Shown piece by piece: positions 9,418 to 18,916 of a stretch of DNA of 64,000 bases. Origin of the DNA: Methanospirillum lacunae. GTDB lineage: Archaea > Halobacteriota > Methanomicrobia > Methanomicrobiales > Methanospirillaceae. The translations under genes were made by a program, and so were the position numbers. The stretch is from assembly GCF_046195335.1 (NCBI RefSeq), contig NZ_CP176093.1, one strand, 5' to 3'. A model generated the notes under the pieces. It worked only from the letters and a program-made list of their open reading frames with translations, searched no databases and was not told where the DNA came from. The first letter of the stretch is position 1. The number at the start of each line of letters is the position of its first letter.

Positions 9418-10176
9418 CTATTCTTTCACTCGACCGTAGATTATCTGAACTTCTGCATGATCATTTGACGTGCTGCCTTCCATGAGTTTTTTCTGATACT
9501 CTGAAATCTCCAGGATGTATTCTGATCTGACATCAATCAGATTTTGTGATGTAAAGAGTTGTTTTATCGCATCTATAGTCAGGTTTTCCCGATATGGCAG
9601 CGAGTTAACAACTTCCTGGCAATACATCTGATGCCATAGTTTTTCCCGGTCTGATGTTACAGGCTGATTCTCATCAGGTTGTGGGAAGTAATTTATGGGC
9701 TGTGCATGCCCGTCAATTGCAATAACAACTCCTCCGGGCCTGGTGATACGAGCCCATTCTCTGATAGCCTTGTCTGGATGGGGGAGAGTCCAGAGAAGAT
9801 GGCGACAGATAACACAATCAAATGAATTATCTGGAAACTGCGGGTTCTCAGCATCTCCGGAGGTAAAACAGACATCAAGATTTCTGGTCTCTGCTTTCTT
9901 TTTTGCAATTGCCAGCATCTTTTCTCCAAGATCAATACCGGTAACAGTATGTCCGATTTCTGCCATATTCAGGGCGATCATTCCGGTACCGGTGCCAACA
10001 TCCAGGATTTTTTGAGGATGTGTGCCGATTATGGATGAGAGATATTTCTTCCAGAGAGCAGATTCAGTTTCATCTGCTCCATGTCCGACATCCTGATCAA
10101 ATGTTTCACTTCGTTCATTCCAGTAGGTTTTAATCCTGGTTTTAACTTCATCTGGAGATACTATTTCTGAATTCAT
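9418..10176 (-). CDS. Class I SAM-dependent methyltransferase
   Basis: 252 aa. Motif I ILDVGTGTGMIALNMAE (57-73), acidic motif II end VTGIDLGEKML (78-88), motif III-like GDAENPQFPDNSFDCVICRH, post-motif TRPGGVVIAIDG. This is the Methyltransf_11/25 fold and is complete. The acceptor is unknown. It lies directly upstream of, and in the same direction as, the ABC importer, so a role in modifying or releasing an imported compound is possible, but the 170-bp spacer allows separate transcription. A minus-strand TATA-like tract (AATATATAT) precedes the ATG by ~15 bp. Confidence 0.85.
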   Translation of the reverse strand: MNSEIVSPDEVKTRIKTYWNERSETFDQDVGHGADETESALWKKYLSSIIGTHPQKILDVGTGTGMIALNMAEIGHTVTGIDLGEKMLAIAKKKAETRNLDVCFTSGDAENPQFPDNSFDCVICRHLLWTLPHPDKAIREWARITRPGGVVIAIDGHAQPINYFPQPDENQPVTSDREKLWHQMYCQEVVNSLPYRENLTIDAIKQLFTSQNLIDVRSEYILEISEYQKKLMEGSTSNDHAEVQIIYGRVKE

Positions 10177-10604
10177 GAGTATAATATATATTTGGGATGC
10201 ATATTGTTATACTATTTGATTTATTTGTGTGATATTATTTGTGGCAATGACAGGAATATAAAATATTTTTTTTAGATTGGACTTTTAAACTGACTTACTC
10301 TTGTATTCCATATACAGTATTGAATCGCAAGATCTCATGTATCTGGGTTTTTTTTATTAAAATGTACGAGTGCGGGTGAAATCTTTACCTGAAGATCATC
10401 AAAACCAGAGTAAAAAATGTAATGGGCGTTTCCATGGAACTCCCAGAATGTGGATAATCAGAATTCAAATCCTACAAGTAAGAAAAACAGACAGAATTGT
10501 GAGAATAAGACCTCGGTATGGTATGAGATTCTTTGAACTAAACCTCGGCTAACTTTTTTCATGTTGATCTATAACATAAATAATTATATCTGAATTTATT
10601 TTCT
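10177..10604. other. Gap without a recognisable gene
   Basis: AT-rich spacer that includes the promoter region of the methyltransferase gene. I saw no coding signature or conserved motif. Confidence 0.4.
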
Positions 10605-10757
10605 TCATACTTGACGGCGTATCCATGGATTTGGTAGTATTCTAAGAAGGTGTATGAAAACTACTGCATCACATATATTATCTGGAAAAACCAGGTGCTC
10701 AACATCGCCAATTGCAATTGTATATGGGATATCGCATCCTCTGAATTTTTTAAACAT
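10605..10757 (-). pseudogene. Fragment of a SAM methyltransferase
   Basis: A 50-codon frame (ATG at 10757, TGA at 10605-10607) encodes GDVEHLVFPDNICDAVVFIH followed by LLRILPNPW. This is the motif-II/III region of a Methyltransf_11-type protein (GDaehLpFpDnsFDaVv). The N-terminal glycine-rich motif and the C-terminal half are absent and the flanks do not continue it. It resembles the same region of the intact gene at 9418-10176 and could be a decayed relative. Confidence 0.5.
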
Positions 10758-10946
10758 TCTGTGATATTTCCTCATCCAACATCAACTCGAGTGACCCTCA
10801 TCACTACATAGGAGATGTCTATTCCCTCAGGAAATTGGTACGTAAAAAAGGGACAAGGGACACCAGAGCCCAGGCTAATTTCCAAATAATAACTGATAAC
10901 GATCCCTCCGTGAAATTAAAGCAGAATTCGGGGATAAATTGCGGTA

Positions 10947-11828
10947 TTACATTCCGATGAGTTCTTCTATCTCCCTGGCAAATTCTTCTGGTTTCTCTTC
11001 TGCAATAAAATGGCCGGCATCCTGGTATCGTACGATCCGTGCGTTTGGGAACGTTAATGACCATGTGTTCAGTTCTTTTTCTCTGAATGCAATATCCTTC
11101 ATCCCCCAGACAATGAGAACCTTCTTTGATTTGAGCCGCTTAACATTGTTCCACAACGACCGCAGCCATTCAGTTGAACCGATAATCTCCCTGGGAAACA
11201 CCCATGTTCCGGTTCTGTCTCCCTTTTTTTCAAACGGCTTCAGGTAATGACGGTGAATCTCTTTTGTCAATCTCCTTTTATCCCCGAAAGCATGCCGTAC
11301 AATATCCTGAGCAAAAAAATTCCGCCACTTAATCAGCCACTTCCCAATACGACCACCAACAAAGGAACTGAACAGAATAAAATGGAGATCCTGATCAACC
11401 GGCCACATCCATGTATTCGTAATAACAATATTCGTGACTTTTTCCGGATGATTAATGGCATAGGATAATCCTATTGGTCCACCCCAGTCACCTACAACCA
11501 GAGTGATATCTGAAAGGTCCAGACTTTCCAATAAAAGATTGAGATTTTCAGCATGATCACGTGGCAGGTATGTCCATAATCCCGGTTTATCAGACAGGCC
11601 AAACCCTATAAAATCCGGGGCAATACATCGATATTTTTGAGATAGTTGCCTGATAACATTTCTGAACTGAAATGACCATGAAGGATTGCCATGGACAAAA
11701 ACAATTGATTTCCCTCTTCCTTCATCAAGATAATGCATCTGTCCTGCAGGAACCTGAAAAGAATGTGACCCGAATGGATACTCATCGATATTCAGCCACG
11801 AGGGTGTTGCCATACTGAAGATTCTCAT
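10947..11828 (-). CDS. Alpha/beta hydrolase, haloalkane dehalogenase-like
   Basis: 293 aa. Oxyanion segment HGNPSWSFQFR (46-56). The nucleophile elbow VGDWGG carries Asp114, not Ser, as in haloalkane dehalogenases and epoxide hydrolases. A cap domain spans ~130-215. The catalytic His is in AGHFIAEEKPEEF (His273). KKVLIVWGMKD supplies the usual acid strand. The Asp nucleophile with HGNP and DWGG together point to the dehalogenase subgroup (C-X bond hydrolysis) or a cofactor-free relative. No signal peptide, so cytoplasmic. Substrate unknown. It stands alone between long spacers. Confidence 0.85.
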   Translation of the reverse strand: MRIFSMATPSWLNIDEYPFGSHSFQVPAGQMHYLDEGRGKSIVFVHGNPSWSFQFRNVIRQLSQKYRCIAPDFIGFGLSDKPGLWTYLPRDHAENLNLLLESLDLSDITLVVGDWGGPIGLSYAINHPEKVTNIVITNTWMWPVDQDLHFILFSSFVGGRIGKWLIKWRNFFAQDIVRHAFGDKRRLTKEIHRHYLKPFEKKGDRTGTWVFPREIIGSTEWLRSLWNNVKRLKSKKVLIVWGMKDIAFREKELNTWSLTFPNARIVRYQDAGHFIAEEKPEEFAREIEELIGM

Positions 11829-12298
11829 GATAAGGTATTATCATAACTGATAGGGAATGAGCATCTCCCATATACCCTTTTCAAACAGGTGAGAATTTGT
11901 TTTCTAATATAAATCAGGTCTGTTAAAAGCAGAAAATATCTGGAACACATATCAAGGATGAAGATGAGATTGTCAATAATGGAGATCATTTTTTGTTATT
12001 CTCTCCTATATCTCCTCGTTGTGGCTTCGATCTTTCAGTTTAATTTCTTATAATTTTAAAAATAAGAGTTATCGGCATGAAATTTTTGTGATCCAGTGAG
12101 ATTTGAGAATAGTATGATGAATAGGTATACAGAGACTCCGGGATTTTTGAGATTTTCAGGAGTGGCCTAAACGTTTTGAATGTGTATCTTGTATTCCGAA
12201 TAGAAATTCAATAATACACGTTAGATTGAGCTCCGTTTCATTACAATCATTCAAAAATAGTATGCCATGCACGATACATAAGCCCGATTCGTGCCCGT
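11829..12298. other. Gap without a recognisable gene
   Basis: About 470 bp, AT-rich, with stops in all frames. No RNA signature or repeat found. Confidence 0.4.
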
Positions 12299-13090
12299 TC
12301 ACGAAAGGAACCGGGAGATTATATTACCAACCCTGACCGGCTCCTGAAATATCACCCCATGACCTGCATCTTCGACAACGACAAGTTCTGCTCCCGGAAT
12401 AGCATCAGCAATGATCGCTCCATTCTGTGGCGGAGTCACAATATCCCGATCACCAGTAATCACGAGAACTGGTTTCCTGATTTCATGGAGATTTGAATAT
12501 ACTCCTTCCCAGGTCTCAAAAGCCTCATACTGCTCTATAACAGATCGTGGATCCGCTACTTCGCCGTGGTCCACAAACCAGCTCATCGGATCAGGGTGCT
12601 TTTTCCGGAACGATTCGGTCAAAAGGAGACGACCGGCCCGTTCAAGATATGCCTCAATATCCGGGAGTTCCTTTCCCATCTCTTCAGTAACCCTGTCATC
12701 CCGGGTGATACACTCTGATCCACCACAGTCAGAACTAATGAGAACAAGGTGGTCCAGCAAATCCGGGTACCGGATCGCAAATTCAAGCCCAATCATCCCT
12801 CCCATGGAATAGCCTACAATATGAACCGGACCATCTGCCAGCTCGGAGACCAGATCATAAAGATCCCGAGCACCCTGGGGGATAGTGAACTTTACCGACG
12901 GGTTCATCACCCCTGAAACTCCCCGGTGATTGTAGAGAATAACCCGGAACGATGTGGCAAGGGTTGATATCATTCGACCCGGCCATTCGTCCAGTGTCAT
13001 CCCATATCCGAGGACAAAGACGATAGTCGGCCCACTTCCCTGGATGACATACCTGAGAGGGATATTGTCCTGAGTGAGGATCTCCGTCAT
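12299..13090 (-). CDS. Alpha/beta hydrolase (esterase/lipase-like)
   Basis: 263 aa. The nucleophile elbow GYSMGG places Ser at ~95. The acid is in VITGDRDIVTP (~216) and the His in DAGHGVIFQEP (~244), a complete Ser-Asp-His triad. The lid region (~115-190) is short. N-terminal LRYVIQGSGPTIVFVLGYG is the usual first strands and oxyanion loop. No signal peptide. Unlike the neighbour at 10947 the nucleophile is Ser, so an esterase, thioesterase or C-C hydrolase is expected. The substrate cannot be inferred. Confidence 0.85.
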   Translation of the reverse strand: MTEILTQDNIPLRYVIQGSGPTIVFVLGYGMTLDEWPGRMISTLATSFRVILYNHRGVSGVMNPSVKFTIPQGARDLYDLVSELADGPVHIVGYSMGGMIGLEFAIRYPDLLDHLVLISSDCGGSECITRDDRVTEEMGKELPDIEAYLERAGRLLLTESFRKKHPDPMSWFVDHGEVADPRSVIEQYEAFETWEGVYSNLHEIRKPVLVITGDRDIVTPPQNGAIIADAIPGAELVVVEDAGHGVIFQEPVRVGNIISRFLS

Positions 13091-13298
13091 ATTCTTTTTT
13101 TGAATTATCGTTTGGGATAATAATGGTATTCAACCGGTCCGGTATACCCGGGTTCTGGTTGCAGATATTTGGATTTTGGGAGAACTAAACCGGTAGAGGT
13201 GATGTGGTGTTTTCGGATGATTATATACTCCATTTGTTATTCACTTTCTGAATGAGGGGGCCTTTCCACCAGATGAGTAAACCTGTGACTGATCTCCT

Positions 13299-14066
13299 CT
13301 ATCTTTTTCTCCCGGTGATGATCAATAGCGTAGCACAATGATCATAGGGTCTCCCATCAAAATCACCAAATACCTGTATATCTGAAAACCCTGCCATTTC
13401 ACAGAGTCTGATGAGGTCACTTGCCGCATAGAGACTGTGTTCAAACGTGAAGGTTCTGATATTCCCGCCTCTGATAAGGGTCCATTCGTTCCTGATCCTG
13501 TTCCAGTTCTCCAGGATCTCATGAGACTGGATAAACAGGCCGTCTTCAGTCTTTGATGCCATAATTTCTTCAAATTCCTTGGCAATAACCTCTTTTCCCA
13601 TCACTTCAATGACAAACGAACCACCTGGCCGGAGACTTTGGGCAATATTTTTCAGAACCAGGAGATCGTCTGCAGGATCTTTGAAATATCCAAAAGAAGT
13701 GTAGAGATTGAGGACCAGATCATATGACTCCTGTCTGACAAACTCCCTCATATCAGAAAGAACCCATTCGATATTTCCTGTATCTGCACATTCTCTCTTT
13801 GCTATTTCGAGAAGAAATGGAGACTTATCGACACCGGTTACCTGAAATCCCTCTCTGGCTAACAGTCCTGCAAATCGTCCCGGACCACAGCAGAGATCGA
13901 GAACCGAGTGTACAGGGTGATCAATAAGATCCAGGATCTTCTCCATCTCTTCCTGAGCCTGTTCAAACAGTTCATCAGGAAATAATACCGGATAGAGGTC
14001 TTCCCAGAAGGATTCGTTCTCAAACCATTCTTGATCTGCTCCTTGGGTGGCAGGCTGCATATACAC
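13299..14066 (-). CDS. Class I SAM-dependent methyltransferase
   Basis: 255 aa. Motif I SVLDLCCGPGRFAGLLA (54-70), followed by VTGVDKSPFLLEIAKRE; DMREFVRQESYDLVLNLYTS; SLRPGGSFVIEVMGKE. The C-terminal ~80 residues form a beta-rich cap (RNEWTLIRGGNIRTFTFEHS) like the Methyltransf_25 plus C-terminal barrel type. The acceptor is unknown. Spacing to the hydrolase gene downstream is 208 bp, so co-transcription is uncertain. Confidence 0.85.
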   Translation of the reverse strand: MYMQPATQGADQEWFENESFWEDLYPVLFPDELFEQAQEEMEKILDLIDHPVHSVLDLCCGPGRFAGLLAREGFQVTGVDKSPFLLEIAKRECADTGNIEWVLSDMREFVRQESYDLVLNLYTSFGYFKDPADDLLVLKNIAQSLRPGGSFVIEVMGKEVIAKEFEEIMASKTEDGLFIQSHEILENWNRIRNEWTLIRGGNIRTFTFEHSLYAASDLIRLCEMAGFSDIQVFGDFDGRPYDHCATLLIITGRKR

Positions 14067-14529
14067 ATGTTATCCTGAAGCATAATGACGATTTTCAATA
14101 GATGAAACGATTCTGGTCATCTGTACCTCTATAATCATGTGAGAGAGCGGGTTGAGTATGGCGGCAAGCGGGTGTGGGTATCCACCCGGTGGTGTGTCCA
14201 TCAACAAAAAAGTCCTATCACCGGCGATGATCATGTGATTCGGTGGGTTGACAAATTCTCTCTATCATTTTGAACCGGGACTCAAACAGATGTCCAAAGA
14301 ATGCCGGGTATTTTTCCAGAGGCTTGAGGAATTTAACTATCTTGAAAAGATCAGAGATATCTTCAGTAAGGGTTGAAAAGTGGAGATCAAAAAAAAATGA
14401 ATAGTGGATTTATCCACCCGGACTATTGAAATGACTCTATTGCCCACGGTCTGCAGAATATACTCTGACATGACTCTGGGTATATGTTATTCTATGAAAT
14501 AAGGGAGTCCGGAGATTCCCCTGAATCAG
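14067..14529. other. Gap with a short orphan coding-like tail
   Basis: Plus-strand bases ~14246-14377 read as an open stretch of about 45 codons ending FFQRLEEFNYLEKIRDIFSK then Gly-stop. It has protein-like composition but no start and no identifiable upstream part, so it may be the remnant of a deleted gene. The rest shows nothing. Confidence 0.3.
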
Positions 14530-15093
14530 TTAATTCTCTCGATATACTACAAATGTCCGTGCTGCCTTATCATGCAACCCCTGTTTCTTTTCATCAACGA
14601 TGAGAACTATATACGATATCAGGTTGAGAATTGGAATCTCCTTTATAATGAATCTGACCGTTGCCTGACTGAGTGTAATTTGTTCAAAACTCTCATTAAC
14701 AACTTTCACACCCACTGCTCTCTTTCCAAGAGTTGCCTGGTAGGTTGAACTTTCTTGTACTGCATAATAGATCCACCCAATAATAATACCAATAATAATC
14801 ATGGGTATTCCCATTGGGAAAAAGGGTGGATGAAACCCTCTTTCAAAATGATGTACAAAAAACATACTGGTTAATAAAAATTCAATAATGCAGACTGGGA
14901 TAAACACTATTATAGAATCAATGAGTGCAGCAACTAATCTGATTAAAAATCCGGCATATGGTGCTCTCTCCGTGCTGACCTGATTTGGAATTCTCACTCC
15001 GCAATTCGGACAGATTTCGGCTTCTTTATACTCAATCTCTTTTCCACATGTCGGGCAATAATTTACCATACAATCACAATTCACATTGTACAT
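14530..15093 (-). CDS. Zinc-ribbon plus RDD-family membrane protein
   Basis: 187 aa. An N-terminal zinc ribbon (CPTCGKEIEYKEAEICPNCG, residues ~14-33) is followed by an RDD domain: AGFLIRLVAALIDSIIVFIP with the Arg-Asp pair that names the family, a second TM helix (~95-115), TLGKRAVGVKVVNE, and a third TM helix before DEKKQGLHDKAARTFVV. Archaeal RDD proteins often carry this ribbon. They are small integral membrane proteins, some linked to ion exchange or compatible-solute stress, with no settled function. The ATG at 15069 (MVNYCP) is an alternative start close to the ribbon. Confidence 0.85.
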   Translation of the reverse strand: MYNVNCDCMVNYCPTCGKEIEYKEAEICPNCGVRIPNQVSTERAPYAGFLIRLVAALIDSIIVFIPVCIIEFLLTSMFFVHHFERGFHPPFFPMGIPMIIIGIIIGWIYYAVQESSTYQATLGKRAVGVKVVNESFEQITLSQATVRFIIKEIPILNLISYIVLIVDEKKQGLHDKAARTFVVYREN

Positions 15094-15348
15094 ATCCCAA
15101 TCTATATATATTTGTTAGTGAAGCGTCAGTAATTTAGTTAATACGGTATCACTGATTGTTTTTCAAAACCGGGCAGAATAATTTCACTTTTGCATCATTA
15201 AACTGCACAAACACAATTATCACTTTTGAAAAAGTAAAAAAAGAAAAATACAGTGGGCAGCATTGATAGTAAGCTAACACATTTACGTTTTATCGTGTCA
15301 GAATACAAAATTAGAATTTTATGGATTTTATAGAAATCTACCGATAAT

Positions 15349-17355
15349 ATGGAGCACATTTCGATTCATTTATCTTCAATGATGCTAAATTTTTCGATAT
15401 CACGTATGACATTCAAATGGGTTTGTATGGGATTATTCTGTCTCATTCTTGTATGTGGGGCAGTATATGCTGATGATCGGAATGATGCAACGAAATACAC
15501 TATCGCCGTTCAGGAAGAGAAAAACAACACTCCTGCATGGAATAACAATCAAGAGGATTTTATCTTCGCAAACAAAGGGTTTGTAGCAACAGATAATCCC
15601 CTGATTATTCCGTCTCCCTATCCCGGTATAACTGCATGGGATATGGAGGCATACAAGGCCATTGCCAATGGAACCAGACCGGATACGATAAATCCGTTAC
15701 TCTATCGGCAATTTATGCTCAACAACATTAACGGGTTGTTCAATGTAACCGACGACATATACCAGGTCAGGGGATATGATGTCACATCAATGAGCTTTAT
15801 CAAAGGTAATACCGGCTGGATTATCGTTGATCCCATGATCTCAGTCGAAACCGCAAAAGCTGCAATGGACCTGGTGAACAAAACACTCGGACACTATCCG
15901 GTCAAAGCGGTAATCTATTCGCATCCTCACGCAGACCACTACCAGGGAGTAAAGGGAGTTGTCTCTGCTGAACAAGTAGCAAACGGGGATGTCCAGATCA
16001 TTGCTCCTGAACACTTCATGGACCACGCTTTAAGCGAGAATGTCTATGCTGGAAATGCCATGCAACGCAGGGCTACCTACCAGTATGGAATACAATTACC
16101 CAAGGATGCCAAAGGAAACATTGACATAGGTCTTGGAAAGAGTCCCTCAGTTGGAACAGCATCTCTTATTTCCCCGACCCTGGATATTACGCACACCGGG
16201 CAGAAGGTTTCGATAGATGGAGTGAACATGGAGTTCCATCTGTCTGAAGATACCGAGGCACCGGTTGAACTTGATATCTGGTTCCCACAGAAGAATGCCC
16301 TTCTGGTATCTGAAGATTGTACGGCAACCTTTCATAATCTCCTCACTCTTCGGGGAGCACAGGTCCGTGATTCACTTGCCTGGGCACGATCTCTCGATGA
16401 AGTCAGACAATTGTATGGTGATAAGGCTGAAGTCATGTTTAGTTCTCATCACTGGCCACGATTCGGTAACGACAAAGTTATAGAGATTCTTGAAAACCAG
16501 CGTGATTTGTACAAATACGTTAATGATCAAACTCTGAATCTCATCAATAAGGGATACACCATGGATGAGATCTCAAACATGATCCAACCTCCTGATTCAC
16601 TGAGGGAGTTCTGGTATACCTACGGATTTTATGGTCAGATGTATATGGGAGTCAAGGCTACATACCAGAAATATCTTGGATTTTATGATGCAAATCCCAT
16701 AAACCTCAATCGTCTTCCTCCGGAAGAGTATGCAGAAGAGATAACTCAATACATGGGAGGAGCAGATGCGGCAATGGGACATCTGCAACAGGATTATGAT
16801 GTCGGTAAGTATGAACTGGTAGCAAGTATTGCAAATTATCTGGTATTTGCTGATCCGACAAATATGAAGGCCAGGGAGATGGAGGCAGCAGCACTTGAGC
16901 AGCTTGGATACCAGGAAGTTTCGGGAACAGCCAGGAATGCATACCTCTCCGGAGCACAGGATCTCAGAAGAACCACTCCAATCAAAGAGATAAGCGGCAT
17001 TTCACCAGATATTATGGCTGCTATGTCTGTATCCCAGTTACTGGATTATATCTCTGTCCGGGTCAATGGAGAGAAAGCAAAGGATGAGGATTACCAGATC
17101 AATCTGAAACTTTCAGATACCGGTGATAAAGCACTCATTCAGGTAAAGAATGAAGTTCTTGAATACTGGGTGGATACATCATCTCCAACTGCAGATGTCA
17201 CTGTTGAGATGCCACGTAAAACACTTGAACAACTGGCTCTTGATCCTTCAGTAACTCCAGCAGATGTGACCACTACCGGTGATGCTGATGTATTTGACCG
17301 GTTCGTTTCAATGCTTGATGTTTTTGATCCAGGGTTTAATATCGTCACCCCCTGA
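15349..17355 (+). CDS. Secreted alkyl sulfatase (MBL fold, SdsA-type)
   Basis: 668 aa. A signal peptide is present (hydrophobic core ~24-40, then YADDRND); starting at Met20 (15406) would give a more conventional signal. The metallo-beta-lactamase domain carries HPHADH (192-197), the dinuclear zinc site, then a third His in SSHHWPRFG. A central dimerisation domain (TYQKYLGFYDANPINLNRLP) and a C-terminal SCP2-like domain (KLSDTGDKALIQVKNEVLEY) give the full SdsA/YjcS architecture. The enzyme hydrolyses primary alkyl sulfates to alcohol and sulfate. This is unusual in a methanogen, where hydrogenotrophic metabolism offers no obvious use for it; horizontal gain is likely. The downstream serpin is in the same direction, 107 bp away. 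Confidence 0.93.
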   Translation: MEHISIHLSSMMLNFSISRMTFKWVCMGLFCLILVCGAVYADDRNDATKYTIAVQEEKNNTPAWNNNQEDFIFANKGFVATDNPLIIPSPYPGITAWDMEAYKAIANGTRPDTINPLLYRQFMLNNINGLFNVTDDIYQVRGYDVTSMSFIKGNTGWIIVDPMISVETAKAAMDLVNKTLGHYPVKAVIYSHPHADHYQGVKGVVSAEQVANGDVQIIAPEHFMDHALSENVYAGNAMQRRATYQYGIQLPKDAKGNIDIGLGKSPSVGTASLISPTLDITHTGQKVSIDGVNMEFHLSEDTEAPVELDIWFPQKNALLVSEDCTATFHNLLTLRGAQVRDSLAWARSLDEVRQLYGDKAEVMFSSHHWPRFGNDKVIEILENQRDLYKYVNDQTLNLINKGYTMDEISNMIQPPDSLREFWYTYGFYGQMYMGVKATYQKYLGFYDANPINLNRLPPEEYAEEITQYMGGADAAMGHLQQDYDVGKYELVASIANYLVFADPTNMKAREMEAAALEQLGYQEVSGTARNAYLSGAQDLRRTTPIKEISGISPDIMAAMSVSQLLDYISVRVNGEKAKDEDYQINLKLSDTGDKALIQVKNEVLEYWVDTSSPTADVTVEMPRKTLEQLALDPSVTPADVTTTGDADVFDRFVSMLDVFDPGFNIVTP

Positions 17356-17462
17356 TTTAATTAAATCCGAACCCTTTTTTTAAAGAAGCTCTTTGTATCA
17401 GGCAGATACTATATCCTTGATATGGCATTTCATCGAACTGGTTATACTGTTCTCTTCTTCTG

Positions 17463-18791
17463 ATGATGCTGTGTATCACAACCGCCTGTTGTCTTCAGAC
17501 TGTAGAAAAACGTGGCATCAGTTCTCCGGAATCGCCGGTAATGGAGGATAATAATTCGGGCTTTGGATCCTCTCAAAGTATAGTGGATGCAAACAATCGT
17601 TTTGCATGTGAATTATATCTGAATATTTCACATAATCCCGGTTACAGCGGAAAAAATATCTTCTTTTCTCCTTACACCATTACCTCTGCCGGAGCTCTGA
17701 CATACGAAGGTGCCAGAGGAAGAACGGCAAAGGAAATCAGGGATATTTTTCATTTTCCTGTTTCTGATACCGTTCTTCGTGAAGGATACACTGGAATGGA
17801 TCTCAATAGTTCTGGATCAACTCTCTATATGGCAAACGGCCTCTGGGCAAACCAGAGATTTCCATTCCTTCCCGAATATCTCACTATATCAAACCAATAT
17901 TACGGTGCAAATATAATGAACCTTGATTTTGCAAACAAATCAGGAGAATCACGAGATATCATTAATACATGGATCGCATCACGAACAGAGAATAAAATTC
18001 AAAATCTGTTATCTTCTTCATCAGTAAATCCAGCAACCCGGCTTATCATCACAAATTCCATATATTTTAAAGGTTCGTGGGAAACCCGGTTTAACAAAGG
18101 CGTGGAACAGGTTTTTAGAATTGAACCCCATAAAGGAGTAAAAGTTCAGATGATGGAAAGGACAGATTCTAAACCGAAATATCAATACACAGACACCGGG
18201 GATGTACAGGTTCTTGATATCCCCTATGTATCTGGGGATAAAAGTCAGATGTCAATGCTTATTCTCCTCCCAAAAGGAGATAGTATATTCGCTGCAGAAC
18301 ATCTCCTGACCATGGAAAATATTTCTTCAATTGTTCATGCAATGGAGCCAAAAGAAGTAAAAATTTATTTCCCAAAATACAGGATTGAAACAGAATATCA
18401 ACTCCCAGACTTATTGAAAAAGATGGGGATGGTTACACCATTCACAAGATATGCCGATTTTTCCGGAATGATCGGAAAACAGGATATATTTATTGATAAT
18501 ATTATTCACAAAGCCTTCATAGAGGTAAATGAGGAAGGTACAGAAGCTGCTTCAACTACAGTAACTTCTCTAAATGGTTTATATAATGCAGAGTATATTC
18601 CTGAAACTTCTGTCATTTTCAATGTAGATCATCCATTCATTTTTTTGATCTGTGATCATAAGTCTGGAATTATACTTTTTATCGGGCAGGTAATGGATCC
18701 GACAGGAGCAGTCCCATCCACCGACGATTTTACCCAAACGCCTACAATGGCCCCGGAAATCCCAGCAGGTCTCAATCATTTTTCAGAATAG
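17463..18791 (+). CDS. Serpin (serine protease inhibitor)
   Basis: 442 aa with the complete serpin fold. FSPYTITSAGALTYEGARG matches the s6B/hB block; TNSIYFKGSWETRF the s3A block; VDHPFIFLICDHKSGIILFI the C-terminal s4B/s5B block. The reactive-loop hinge is EEGTEAASTT (from Glu357) with small residues at P12-P9, the mark of an inhibitory serpin, which traps proteases by loop insertion. The N-terminus is short, hydrophobic and Cys-containing (MLCITTACCLQTV), consistent with a truncated or lipoprotein-type signal, then a Ser/Asn linker; secretion is likely but not certain. Serpins are sporadic in archaea. The cleavage (P1) residue cannot be fixed by eye. Confidence 0.92.
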   Translation: MMLCITTACCLQTVEKRGISSPESPVMEDNNSGFGSSQSIVDANNRFACELYLNISHNPGYSGKNIFFSPYTITSAGALTYEGARGRTAKEIRDIFHFPVSDTVLREGYTGMDLNSSGSTLYMANGLWANQRFPFLPEYLTISNQYYGANIMNLDFANKSGESRDIINTWIASRTENKIQNLLSSSSVNPATRLIITNSIYFKGSWETRFNKGVEQVFRIEPHKGVKVQMMERTDSKPKYQYTDTGDVQVLDIPYVSGDKSQMSMLILLPKGDSIFAAEHLLTMENISSIVHAMEPKEVKIYFPKYRIETEYQLPDLLKKMGMVTPFTRYADFSGMIGKQDIFIDNIIHKAFIEVNEEGTEAASTTVTSLNGLYNAEYIPETSVIFNVDHPFIFLICDHKSGIILFIGQVMDPTGAVPSTDDFTQTPTMAPEIPAGLNHFSE

Positions 18792-18916
18792 AGATGACAA
18801 TATGGAAAAAATATCAGAGAGAATAATTCCGTACCTGATATCAAACTCAATATATGATATCCCCGGCGTTATCTGATTATCTTAATGTTTAAGTAAGATG
18901 ATCTGAATTTAGTAGT

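Noticed and set aside
14150..14200. GC-rich GGGTG...CACCC stem as a possible RNA gene
   Set aside because: Only a 5-bp stem without conserved context; insufficient.
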